Made by a program: the position numbers and the translations under genes. From Granulicella sp. (lineage in GTDB: Bacteria; Acidobacteriota; Terriglobia; Terriglobales; Acidobacteriaceae): a stretch of DNA of 37,134 nucleotides. Positions 1 to 8,709 of this stretch are shown here, piece by piece. Under the pieces are notes generated by a model, which did not search any database, was not told the origin of the DNA, and worked only from the letters and a program-made list of their open reading frames with translations. Position 1 is the stretch's first letter. Each line of letters begins with the position of its first letter. The stretch spans positions 1-37,134 of the forward strand of contig PLOU01000140.1 of the NCBI GenBank assembly GCA_003142235.1, read 5' to 3'.

Positions 1-1
1 C

Positions 2-616
2 AAGCTGCTGCTTGGGTCGTTCTCGCTGGACCTGTTTGCCGTGCTGCTGGGCGGCGCCACGGCGCTGCTGCCCATCTTTGCCGATGACATTCTGCACGCC
101 GGGCCGCGCGCCCTCGGGTTGCTGCGCGCCATGCCCGCCCTCGGCGCCATGTTGGTCTTGCTGACCTTGAGGGTATGGCCCATCCGGCGCAACTCCGGCA
201 AGATCATGCTCTTCTGCGTGGGGATATACGGTGCAGCAACAATCGTCTTCGGCCTCTCGCGCACGATGTGGCTTAGCCTGCTGGCGTTGGTGATTGTGGG
301 CGCAAGCGACACGGTCAGTGTCGTGATCCGCGCCAGCATGCTGCAACTGGCGACGCCGCCCGGGTTGCGCGGACGCGTCAGCGCCGTCAACGGCCTCTTT
401 GTCGGAGCCTCCAATGAGATTGGCGGATTCGAGAGCGGACTCACCGCGCTGTGGTGGGGAGCCGTCCGTGCCGTGGTCATCGGGGGCATTGGATGCCTGG
501 TTGTCACCGGGCTGGCCGGTGCACTCTTCCCCGCGATGCGCAACGCCGATGAGCTCTCGTCGGAATCGCTGATGCAGACCAATCTGCAACAGAGCTCCGC
601 CGAGCCGCCGGATTAA
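2..616 (+). CDS. MFS transporter, C-terminal part (5' end outside window)
   Basis: Frame is open from base 2 (KLLLGSFSLDLFAVLLGGATALLPIFADDIL...). Hydrophobic TM-rich protein with the MFS-like 'ATPPGLRGRVSAVNGLFVGASNEIG' segment. Confidence 0.8.
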   Translation, partial: KLLLGSFSLDLFAVLLGGATALLPIFADDILHAGPRALGLLRAMPALGAMLVLLTLRVWPIRRNSGKIMLFCVGIYGAATIVFGLSRTMWLSLLALVIVGASDTVSVVIRASMLQLATPPGLRGRVSAVNGLFVGASNEIGGFESGLTALWWGAVRAVVIGGIGCLVVTGLAGALFPAMRNADELSSESLMQTNLQQSSAEPPD

Positions 617-820
617 AGAAGGTTGCTGGTTGTTGGTCGTCAGTTGGTCGTTGCAGCCTGTAGCCATAAGAAAATATCTGGATCAGTCCACGTTTTGATA
701 GGACGTGACTTCAGTCCCGCCGCAACTGCCGTATCATCAATTGGGCTTTAGCCCCCGAGGGAATATCAAACGATTGCTCAGACGTCCCTTGGTTATTGAA
801 GCGAAAAAGCGAGAGGGACC

Positions 821-1564
821 GTGATGACAATAGGCAAGAAAACGGCAATCGGCATAACTCTGGCTCTGCTGTTGGCGCTGGCAATCCGCATCGCGATCAT
901 CCACCACGAGCGTAATGCTCCGGGGCCCGAGGCTCCCGCCACAACCGCCGCGGTGGACCCCGACGAGCTGGTATTCCTCAAGCAGCAGCGACCCTCGTCG
1001 CTGGCCGACGTGAAGCAGTTGATCGGCACAACGGTCTGGGTCTCCGCCGGCGGCCAGCTCGACTACTACTCCTGCGCGGGGCGCCGTGCGGACTACGCGC
1101 ACTCCGCCGGCACGCTGCTCGGCGCTGAGCCGCTGGCGATCAAAGACGCCTTCGAGCAAGTCGCGCCCAAATCCGCCACCTTCCGCATTCGTGGCGGAGA
1201 CAAGCAGGTCCTCCTCGCCTTCACCATGCCCAAATCCGCCGACCCGACGAAGCTCTACGCCGTCCCCGTGGGCTTCAAGGAGGCCGGAGACTACACCTTC
1301 GCCAACGACGAGATCTTCTTCTACGGCGACCCGCACCAACTCTTCCAGCACTGGGGGCCGAAGGTCTGGCAGGCCATCGATGCCCACCAGGTCATCCTGG
1401 GCATGAACGAGCGCCAGGTCAACCTCTCGCTTGGCCAGGTCTCCAAGAGCCTGAGCAAGGACTACGGCAACCGCTTGGTGGTCTTCGACAACCTCGGCAA
1501 GCCCATGGCCGTCACCTTCGTCGGCAACCACGTCACCGCCTTCCGCCCCGACCAGGGCTTCTGA
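821..1564 (+). CDS. Conserved hypothetical protein with N-terminal TM/signal anchor
   Basis: 247-aa ORF with N-terminal hydrophobic helix (TAIGITLALLLALAIRIAII); no recognised domain. Confidence 0.75.
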   Translation: MMTIGKKTAIGITLALLLALAIRIAIIHHERNAPGPEAPATTAAVDPDELVFLKQQRPSSLADVKQLIGTTVWVSAGGQLDYYSCAGRRADYAHSAGTLLGAEPLAIKDAFEQVAPKSATFRIRGGDKQVLLAFTMPKSADPTKLYAVPVGFKEAGDYTFANDEIFFYGDPHQLFQHWGPKVWQAIDAHQVILGMNERQVNLSLGQVSKSLSKDYGNRLVVFDNLGKPMAVTFVGNHVTAFRPDQGF

Positions 1565-1648
1565 AGACCTCAGGGCGAGGCCATGAATTACACTTGCCAC
1601 AGCCGGCCCACTCGCCGGCGCTGAGATGCGATCCTGCTTCTTCGAGGG

Positions 1649-2347
1649 GTGGTCCGGTCTGTGAATCCATGGCTTGTCAAGGTTCGTTCGCTCGCCCGTA
1701 AGACGGGCTTGATTGGCCTCATCCATCGCCTGCGTCCGGCCGGCTCCTACGAGAGCCGTGTCCGCCAGGCCTTGACCGGTGCGGTCAGGCCGGGCGACGC
1801 GGTCTGGGATGTGGGTGCCAACGTCGGCCTGTACAGCGAGCTGTTCTGCCGCTGGGTAGGCAACAGCGGCTCCGTGGTTGCATTTGAGCCCTGCCTGGAA
1901 TCCTGCGAACGCCTGCGCCAGAGGCTGCCGGACTGCGCCTGGCTTCAGGTAGTGAACGTGGCGCTGGGAGACAACGACACCACGGGCCGCCTGGTCACCG
2001 GGGAAGCCTCCGTGGAGAACCACATCGCTACCGGCAGCGACCAGCAGAACGCCAGCGTGCAGACCGTTCCCGTCACCATCTGCCGCGGCGATTCGCTGTG
2101 CAACCGCCTGGGCCGCGTCCCCAATGTGGTCAAGGTCGATGTGGAAGGCTTTGAAGAAGAAGTGCTGCTGGGGATGGGCGAGTTGCTGGCCTCGCCCCTG
2201 CTGCGCTGCCTCCTGGTCGAGGTCCACTTCAAAACCCTGGAGAAGCGTGGACGCGCCATGGCCCCGGTGCGCATTGAAAAGCTGCTCGCCGGCAACGGCT
2301 TCCGCACCAGATGGGTGGACGCGTCGCACATCTTCGCCACGCGATGA
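1649..2347 (+). CDS. FkbM family SAM-dependent methyltransferase
   Basis: 'GDAVWDVGANVGLYSELFCRWVG...VVAFEPCLESCERLRQRL' and 'VVKVDVEGFEEEVLLGM' are FkbM motifs. Probable GTG start at or near the listed ORF start. Confidence 0.85.
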   Translation: MVRSVNPWLVKVRSLARKTGLIGLIHRLRPAGSYESRVRQALTGAVRPGDAVWDVGANVGLYSELFCRWVGNSGSVVAFEPCLESCERLRQRLPDCAWLQVVNVALGDNDTTGRLVTGEASVENHIATGSDQQNASVQTVPVTICRGDSLCNRLGRVPNVVKVDVEGFEEEVLLGMGELLASPLLRCLLVEVHFKTLEKRGRAMAPVRIEKLLAGNGFRTRWVDASHIFATR

Positions 2348-2487
2348 CACTGCAAGGCCGACGACTCATCCACATCAAGTAATTTAATTTTTCCCGTATC
2401 ATCTGCACCCAGCGATTGCCCACCCGCCAGCAGCAGAGGGCCAGCAGCAGCAACAGTAGGAGGTAAATCGCAGCAGAAACAGATCAA

Positions 2488-3282
2488 CTACAGGTTCAGC
2501 TTTTTGAAGATGCGCTCGGGAATGTGGCGGACGATGAACATGATGGGCAGAAAAATGATCGGAACATAGAGAGTGTCCACGCGCTTGTCGATAGCTTTCA
2601 CAATCGTCGCGGCCACCTTCTTCACGTCGGCCTTTCTGATGTTAATGTGCGCCGTCATCGAGGTATTCACTGGCCCCGGCTTGATCGTCATCACGGTCAC
2701 GCCCTCGCGGTCGATGCGGTTGCGCAGCCCGCTCAGGAACGCGGTCAGTCCGGCCTTCGACGAGGCATAGATGTAGTTTGACTTGCGCCCGCGCTCGCCC
2801 GCGACGGATGAGAGAACGGCCAGCGTGCCCGCGTGGCGCTGCACGCAGTAGTTGGCCAGCCACGTCAGCAGCGAGACCGGCGCCAGAAAGTTGGTGTAAA
2901 TGATCTGCGCCGCGTGCTCGAACTCCTGCTCGCCGCGCGCCTGGTCGCCCAGGATGCCGTGCGCCAGATACGCAATGTCCATGCCGGTCAGCGAGTTCAC
3001 CGCGTGCGTCAGCAGCTCGGCGTGTTTCTCCGTGTCGTCCAGGTCGGCCACCGCGGTGCCCACGTACGACGCGCCGCGCAGCTTCAGGTCCGCCGCCACC
3101 GCGGCCAGCTTCTCCGCGTTGCGCGCTACCAGAAACAGTTGCGCGCCCTCGGCCGCCCAGATGCGGCAGGTCGCCTCGGCGATGCCCGAGGTTGCGCCCA
3201 GCACCAGGATCTTTTTCGCAATCACTGCTTCGGAGCTTGCGGCAAGCGCTGCATCCAAAGGCCGCGTAACAAGTGTGCTCAT
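2488..3282 (-). CDS. SDR family oxidoreductase, DprE2-like (decaprenylphosphoryl-2-keto-ribose reductase family)
   Basis: 'ILVLGATSGIAEATCRIWAAEGAQLFLVARN' Rossmann motif; YxxxK as 'YIYASSKAGL'; immediately downstream of a DprE1-like gene. Confidence 0.8.
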   Translation of the reverse strand: MSTLVTRPLDAALAASSEAVIAKKILVLGATSGIAEATCRIWAAEGAQLFLVARNAEKLAAVAADLKLRGASYVGTAVADLDDTEKHAELLTHAVNSLTGMDIAYLAHGILGDQARGEQEFEHAAQIIYTNFLAPVSLLTWLANYCVQRHAGTLAVLSSVAGERGRKSNYIYASSKAGLTAFLSGLRNRIDREGVTVMTIKPGPVNTSMTAHINIRKADVKKVAATIVKAIDKRVDTLYVPIIFLPIMFIVRHIPERIFKKLNL

Positions 3283-3286
3283 AGGG

Positions 3287-4639
3287 TCATTCTCCTCCCG
3301 TGACGCGCTCCCAGAAGCTGGAGTTCAACCTTGGGTCGCGGAACTGCGCAAACCGTTGCCACTGCGGGTAGAAGGCCTGGAACTGCGCCGGTGTCATGGC
3401 TGCGTCCTTGGCGGAGTAGAGCCGTCCGCCGAACTCCAGCGTCATGTCGCCCAGCCGCTGGAGCAGCGGAAAGGTCAGATCGGGTTTGATGGGAAAGTCC
3501 AGCGCCAGCATGATGCCGGCCTGGGGAAAGCTCATCATCCCCAGCGAAGGAATCTCGCCGAAGGCCTTCAGCACGGCGAGGAAGCTGGCCAAGCCGGACT
3601 TGGCGATCTCGCGTAGAATCTCGATCGTCCCCTCCTTCGCGTGCTGCCACGGGATCGCGTACTGGAACTGCACCAGCCCGCGCTTGCCGTATCCGCGGTT
3701 CCAGTGAAGCACCGCGTCCAGCGGATAGAAGAACGGCTCGTAGTCCTGCACCGTCTTCACGTGCGCCTTCATCTGCTTGTGGAAGAAGACCGAGTTGAAG
3801 AGGCTCACCGTGGTATGGTTCAGCGCGAAGCCGGGAAAGTCGAACGGGACGCTCAGCTTCGGCTCGGGCGATGGCTTCAACTCGCCGGGTGCCTTCGAGT
3901 GTTCGCCCAGCATGAAGACGCCGCGCGCAAAGTTCCTGCCCGTCGAGGCGCAATCCACCCAGCTCACGGTGTATTCCACATGCTGGTACTGCCGCTTCAG
4001 GTCGAGGAACTCGTCGATGCCGTGGAACTGGATTCCCTCGTAGTCGATCTTGCGCGATACGATCGGCCGCAGCTTCAACTGAGCCCAGGTGATGACGCCG
4101 GTCAGCCCCACCCCGCCGATCGTCGCGGCGTACCAGTCTGGATTCTGGGTGGGCGAGCAGACCCTTCGGCTGCCGTCCGAGCGCACCAGCTCGAAGCTGG
4201 GGACGTGGTTGCCAAACGAGCCCGCAGCCTCGTGGTTCTTGCCGTGGATGTCGTTGGCGATTGCGCCGCCGAGGGTTACATACTTCGTTCCCGGAGTGAC
4301 CGGCAGAAAGAAGCCGCGCGGCACCGCGAAGTCAAGAATTTTTGCCAGCGACACTCCCGCCTCGGCGGTCAGGATTCCTGTCTCGGGGTCGAAGTTGAGC
4401 AGGCGGTCCATTCCCGTCGTCTGCAGCAGATTGCCGTCCTTCAGCAGGCAAACGTCGCCGTAACTGCGGCCCAATCCCACCGGCAATGCGCCGCCGTGCA
4501 GCCCGGCCATCACACCGGGAAAATCACCCTGCCAGTTCAGGGGAACGATCGTTGCGTCATACCTGGGATACCGGCCCCACGACTCGAACGCGGGAGGCGC
4601 GGTCTTTGCTGGTTGCGGATCCGTTACAGGGTGAGGCAT
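3287..4639 (-). CDS. FAD-binding oxidoreductase, DprE1-like
   Basis: 'LPVGLGRSYGDVCLLKDGNLL' and 'GGAIANDIHGKNHEAAGSFGNHV' (FAD_binding_4 / D-arabinono-lactone oxidase family). ATG at 4639 preferred over the TTG start of the listed ORF. Confidence 0.82.
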   Translation of the reverse strand: MPHPVTDPQPAKTAPPAFESWGRYPRYDATIVPLNWQGDFPGVMAGLHGGALPVGLGRSYGDVCLLKDGNLLQTTGMDRLLNFDPETGILTAEAGVSLAKILDFAVPRGFFLPVTPGTKYVTLGGAIANDIHGKNHEAAGSFGNHVPSFELVRSDGSRRVCSPTQNPDWYAATIGGVGLTGVITWAQLKLRPIVSRKIDYEGIQFHGIDEFLDLKRQYQHVEYTVSWVDCASTGRNFARGVFMLGEHSKAPGELKPSPEPKLSVPFDFPGFALNHTTVSLFNSVFFHKQMKAHVKTVQDYEPFFYPLDAVLHWNRGYGKRGLVQFQYAIPWQHAKEGTIEILREIAKSGLASFLAVLKAFGEIPSLGMMSFPQAGIMLALDFPIKPDLTFPLLQRLGDMTLEFGGRLYSAKDAAMTPAQFQAFYPQWQRFAQFRDPRLNSSFWERVTGGE

Positions 4640-4805
4640 GACTGTAGGATACAACCTGCTTGGAGGAAGCAGCCCGGAAGCTCATCGGGAATCAATAACA
4701 AAAGGAGGAACGCTGTGTCAAACGGACACGCCCAGATGGCCGTGTCCGTTTGCCATTCTCCGAACGAAACGTCAGACCGTGTATTCAATGCCGTTCAACC
4801 AGTTC

Positions 4806-6734
4806 TCAATAGTGCGTGTGGTTGGCGATGAGTTTGCGGCACTCGGCATCGCATTTCTTTGGATGCGGGACGACGTTGGCGTTGCCGTAAACGCGCAGCG
4901 TCTGGCTGCCGCCCCCGCCAGGGCCGCCGCCACCGCCCTCCAGCGTGATCACCTGGTCCGCTCCGGTGTGGTCGAAGTCGAACATGTGGTAGACCTCGCC
5001 CTTGAAGAACAGCGTGCCGTTGCCGTCGGGTTCGAGCTTGAAGCGGAACCAGAAGAAGGTGCGCTTTCCGTTGCCGTACCAGTTGCCGCGCACGAAGTTG
5101 GGGTTGCCGTTCAGCGGGTTCGATGGCCAGCGCTCCAGCAGTCGGCCACGATTGTCGAACCAGTAGAGCTGCGCGGCCAGCCCGCCGCTAATGGCGATTT
5201 GGTCGGCGGGGCCCTGTTGCCGCCCGAAGCCCGGCTGCGGGGCTGCGCCTGCACCTGCCGCCGCGCCGGCGAGCCGCGCGCCGGGTTGGAGTGCGGCGGG
5301 GCGCGGGGTCGGCGCGCCATACGTCCGTCCGTTGGCTACAGCCTGCGGTGTGGGCGAGTTGGCCAGAATGTAGCCGGCGGTGATCTGCTGCGTGTGGTCC
5401 GATTGGTTCTGCCACAGGATGGCGCCGGTCTGCGCGTTGTACTCCATCGTTCCCGCGTCGCTCTGCCCGACGACCAGCTCCGGCTTGCCGTCGCCGTTCA
5501 TGTCGAAGAACTCCATCGCGTCCATGTGGTCGTGGTTGTCTTCAAAGTACTTGGCGTCGTTCCATATCTCCTTGCCGTTCGCGTCCAGGCAAAGATGGCT
5601 GATCATCACCTCGTCAATGCCGTCGCCGTTGATGTCGTACGGATAGATGTAGTGACCGAAGTAGTCCTTCAAGCGGTGTTCGGCGTGCTGCCATAGCTGG
5701 TTGAGGTCCTTATCGTACGCCGTCAGTCCGATCCAGCCGCCGGTGTCCGCAAACACCAGCAGAGTGTCCGGCCCATCCGAGTCCTTGTGGAACTTTGCCA
5801 CCGCCATCCGATAATTGTTATCGACATGGGGCAAGGGCGGTGCCGGCCATGGCACCTGCTTGATGACGTTGCCGGTACGCCCGTCCGCCAGCACCAGCCA
5901 CTCCTTGCCATCACTGCTCTCGCGCCATTGCGCCAGTTCGTCGCGGCCGGTGTGGTGGAAGTCCCACAGAATTCCCGCCGCTTCGTTGCCCCGCGGGTCG
6001 TCGCGCGAGGTAGGCGGCGCATCCCAGCGCCACAGCTCGTGCCCGTCGTTGGCATACATGATGGTCGAGTAGTCGTTGGTAATGTCGAGGATCGCGTACT
6101 TGCCGCTGCCGTCCACGTCGCCAAACTTCACAATGTTCGACGGCGCAATCGTGTACTCGTGCAGCAGCTTGACCTCGGGCGGCAGCTCCAGCGCCTTCAG
6201 GTCGTCTTCCTTGAAGGCTGCGTTCCTGGTCAGCACCAGCACGTTGAGCGAGGGCCGCGGGTGAATCGATGTAAGCCGCACCTCAACCTCGCCTCCGCCC
6301 TTCAGCGCAAAGTCGCCGCCGCGCTGCCACGCCAGCTTGCCTTGGCCGTAGGTGCCGGAGTCTTCCTTGCCGCCGATCTTGACGTGGAAGGAACTGGTGG
6401 GCGTGCCGATGCTGCGCACAAACAGGTGATACACGCCGGATTCCTTCACTGGAATCTTCGTCGCAACATCGTCGACAACTCCCAGGTTGATGGTGTTGTT
6501 GTTGAAGAACCACGTGCCGGCGGGAAAGCGCCCATCGTTCGAATCGCCTTCGGGGATGTTGAGGTAGAAGTCTGACGCAGGAATAACGATGGTGCCGGGA
6601 GGCTGGTGCGCAGCGTTGTGGTGGTGCAGCACAAGCGGCTTCTGCGCAAGAGTCATCGAGCCAGACAGAGCGAGAACCATCGAAGCGGGCAACGCGAAGA
6701 GCAGTGCCACAGAGGGAAGCGAAAGATTTTTCAT
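4806..6734 (-). CDS. Secreted FG-GAP/VCBS-like beta-propeller protein with N-terminal CBM-like domain (polysaccharide-lyase-like, function unknown)
   Basis: Signal peptide MKNLSLPSVALLFALPASMVLALSGSMTLAQ; repeated D-x-[DN]-G-D-G calcium-loop-like motifs (GDVDGSGKYAI, DINGDGIDEVMI, DMNGDGKPELVV). ATG at 6734 rather than the longer listed ORF. Confidence 0.7.
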   Translation of the reverse strand: MKNLSLPSVALLFALPASMVLALSGSMTLAQKPLVLHHHNAAHQPPGTIVIPASDFYLNIPEGDSNDGRFPAGTWFFNNNTINLGVVDDVATKIPVKESGVYHLFVRSIGTPTSSFHVKIGGKEDSGTYGQGKLAWQRGGDFALKGGGEVEVRLTSIHPRPSLNVLVLTRNAAFKEDDLKALELPPEVKLLHEYTIAPSNIVKFGDVDGSGKYAILDITNDYSTIMYANDGHELWRWDAPPTSRDDPRGNEAAGILWDFHHTGRDELAQWRESSDGKEWLVLADGRTGNVIKQVPWPAPPLPHVDNNYRMAVAKFHKDSDGPDTLLVFADTGGWIGLTAYDKDLNQLWQHAEHRLKDYFGHYIYPYDINGDGIDEVMISHLCLDANGKEIWNDAKYFEDNHDHMDAMEFFDMNGDGKPELVVGQSDAGTMEYNAQTGAILWQNQSDHTQQITAGYILANSPTPQAVANGRTYGAPTPRPAALQPGARLAGAAAGAGAAPQPGFGRQQGPADQIAISGGLAAQLYWFDNRGRLLERWPSNPLNGNPNFVRGNWYGNGKRTFFWFRFKLEPDGNGTLFFKGEVYHMFDFDHTGADQVITLEGGGGGPGGGGSQTLRVYGNANVVPHPKKCDAECRKLIANHTHY

Positions 6735-8575
6735 GGGCGGGCCTCGCTGGAGAGCGCAAACACTGGAGAAATGTCGATGGGAATGTCGCGAGTGGATTCG
6801 AGCGCCTGGGACAGAGACTGCGGCATCACATCGTATTTGGCGAACCACGCCTCGACGCCGGCGCGATCTCCCTTCGCTTCGAAGAGCAGAAGTTGCTTGT
6901 CCAGCGCCGCAATCGCCGCGGGCATCGCCGCGTAGCCGATAGTGAACCTGCCGTCGGCCCCCGGCGAGATCGCCTTCTGCTCCAGCAGGACGTTGAACTC
7001 CATCAGCTCCGCGCGACCGTGCGCCTCTGCCGTGCCGAAGCGCAGCGTGCGAAAGATTCCCGCCACGTACGACGCGTAGATGCCGTTCAACTCGGCGGCA
7101 GGAAGCAGCTTTTGCTCGACCAGCCACTTGGCCAGAAAGATTCCTGTCACGTCGGCCTTGGCCTCTTCCAGCCCGCTGTACGCCGGCCCGATCGCCTCGT
7201 TGATTGCGACCTGCTTGCTGTCGATCTGCGCGTAGGCGGGACCGAGGCCGTGCGAGATCTCGTGCAGAATTACAGCGGTCAGATAGCCCTCGCCGCTCAC
7301 GTCCTTGGTCTGCTCCGCCGACAGCATCTTGCCCGCGATGGGCAGAACCACGTTGTTCACGCGCGCGTCCATGAAGTTCTTGAAGAAGATCTTCTTCGAT
7401 CCCTTCTCCGCGTGGATGCGCGGATCGTTGGGCAGATTGTCCGCCACGGCTTGGTAGCCGTAGTGCAGATCGCCCGCGCGCAGCGGCGCATCGACCACCT
7501 CCATCGGCGTCGCCTGACCCTCCTTCGACGGCCTGTCATCCGCTGGAATCGGCAACGCCTGCTGCATTGCCGCCTCCTGCTTGCGATACAGGTAGAGCTT
7601 GCGGCTCTCCGCCTCGTTGCGGACCAGAATTGCTCCGCCGTACGAGGTCTTCACGCCCAGCACACCGTCGAGGTACGTCTCATATGGCGCGAAGATCAGG
7701 TCGACCTTTGGATTTTTCAGGTCGAGCCACGCCACATCGCTCGCGTAGTAATCGTCGGTCAGCAGTGCCTGGGCGCGCAGGTTCAGATAGTGAGCAAAGG
7801 CCGCGTCATCGCTTAGCTTCGCTGCCGCGCGCAGGTCAGCCGCCATGGGCCGCAGCCACCGGGCGTACGCCTCGTGATAAGGGTAGGTATAAAGATGCTC
7901 GGCAACGCTTGCCACCGGCTGGCTCAAAGCAGGCGCAAGGTCAATCGGCGCCGATCGGACCACCGTCCACGGATTGTATAGAGCAGCCTTCAGCTCCGGA
8001 TGTGACGCGGCGTATTTCTCAATCACAGCGCTGGTGGTCCCGAAGGGATACAGCTCGTGCCCGGGAACCAGCGGCTCTTCGCCGAGGATGGGCGAGTTCC
8101 GGTCGGCCAGGTCCCAGCGGCTTCCATTGATTGCGAAGAGCTGCTCCATCAGCGGATTCGCCGTGACGTGATAGACGGCCCATCCGCCCAGATCGCTCTG
8201 GTGCCAGTAGAGCGTGTCCATCAGATGACAGGCATCGGCGAGCTTGGCGATCATCTGCTGCTGGCGCGCGGTAAGCCCGGCCCGCATGTAGGGCATCGCG
8301 ACAGCCTTCCAGCGGGCCACGCGCTCAGCCTCATTGTGTACCGGACGACCGCCGCTGTTTCGTCCAGTCGCAGGCTGGCCTACAGGCCGCGCCGCCCCCT
8401 GAGCAGAACCCGCAATAGAGCCAGCGGCAGAACGCTGAGCAGATCGAGCAGCCGAGCTTGGAGCGGCGGCTGGAGCAGGGCTTGCAACGGCAGACCCAGA
8501 GGCCTGTGCCAGCGCTCCCGTCGGAAGCAGAAGCGCGAAAGAGAGGAATAGACCAAACGAACCGGATCGCACCAC
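6731..8575 (-). CDS. M49-like (dipeptidyl-peptidase III / NUDT3-type) metallopeptidase, secreted
   Basis: Signal peptide; zinc motif 'ILHEISHGLGPA' and second motif 'SGLEEAKADVTGIF'; 4-nt overlap (ATGA) with the next gene on the minus strand. Confidence 0.75.
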   Translation of the reverse strand: MVRSGSFGLFLSFALLLPTGALAQASGSAVASPAPAAAPSSAARSAQRSAAGSIAGSAQGAARPVGQPATGRNSGGRPVHNEAERVARWKAVAMPYMRAGLTARQQQMIAKLADACHLMDTLYWHQSDLGGWAVYHVTANPLMEQLFAINGSRWDLADRNSPILGEEPLVPGHELYPFGTTSAVIEKYAASHPELKAALYNPWTVVRSAPIDLAPALSQPVASVAEHLYTYPYHEAYARWLRPMAADLRAAAKLSDDAAFAHYLNLRAQALLTDDYYASDVAWLDLKNPKVDLIFAPYETYLDGVLGVKTSYGGAILVRNEAESRKLYLYRKQEAAMQQALPIPADDRPSKEGQATPMEVVDAPLRAGDLHYGYQAVADNLPNDPRIHAEKGSKKIFFKNFMDARVNNVVLPIAGKMLSAEQTKDVSGEGYLTAVILHEISHGLGPAYAQIDSKQVAINEAIGPAYSGLEEAKADVTGIFLAKWLVEQKLLPAAELNGIYASYVAGIFRTLRFGTAEAHGRAELMEFNVLLEQKAISPGADGRFTIGYAAMPAAIAALDKQLLLFEAKGDRAGVEAWFAKYDVMPQSLSQALESTRDIPIDISPVFALSSEARP

Positions 8576-8709
8576 AGAGTGACCTCGCTAGGACGCACAC
8601 TACTATCTCACCGCAAAACCACTCCGCACAAGCGGCCCCGCCAACGCGCCCGCGCGCTTCCTCCCCGACAATCCAACCCCAGCGCGCCTGTCCATTTACA
8701 ATCGGCTCT

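Noticed and set aside
717-780. REP-like motif GGGCTTTAGCCCCCGAGGG
   Set aside because: Resembles short GGGGCTAAAGCCCC palindromes, but only one copy was noticed in this window, so no repeat family can be supported here.
737-2350. 537-aa minus-strand ORF
   Set aside because: Antisense to two well-supported plus-strand genes; low-complexity His/Gly/Gln composition typical of high-GC shadow ORFs.
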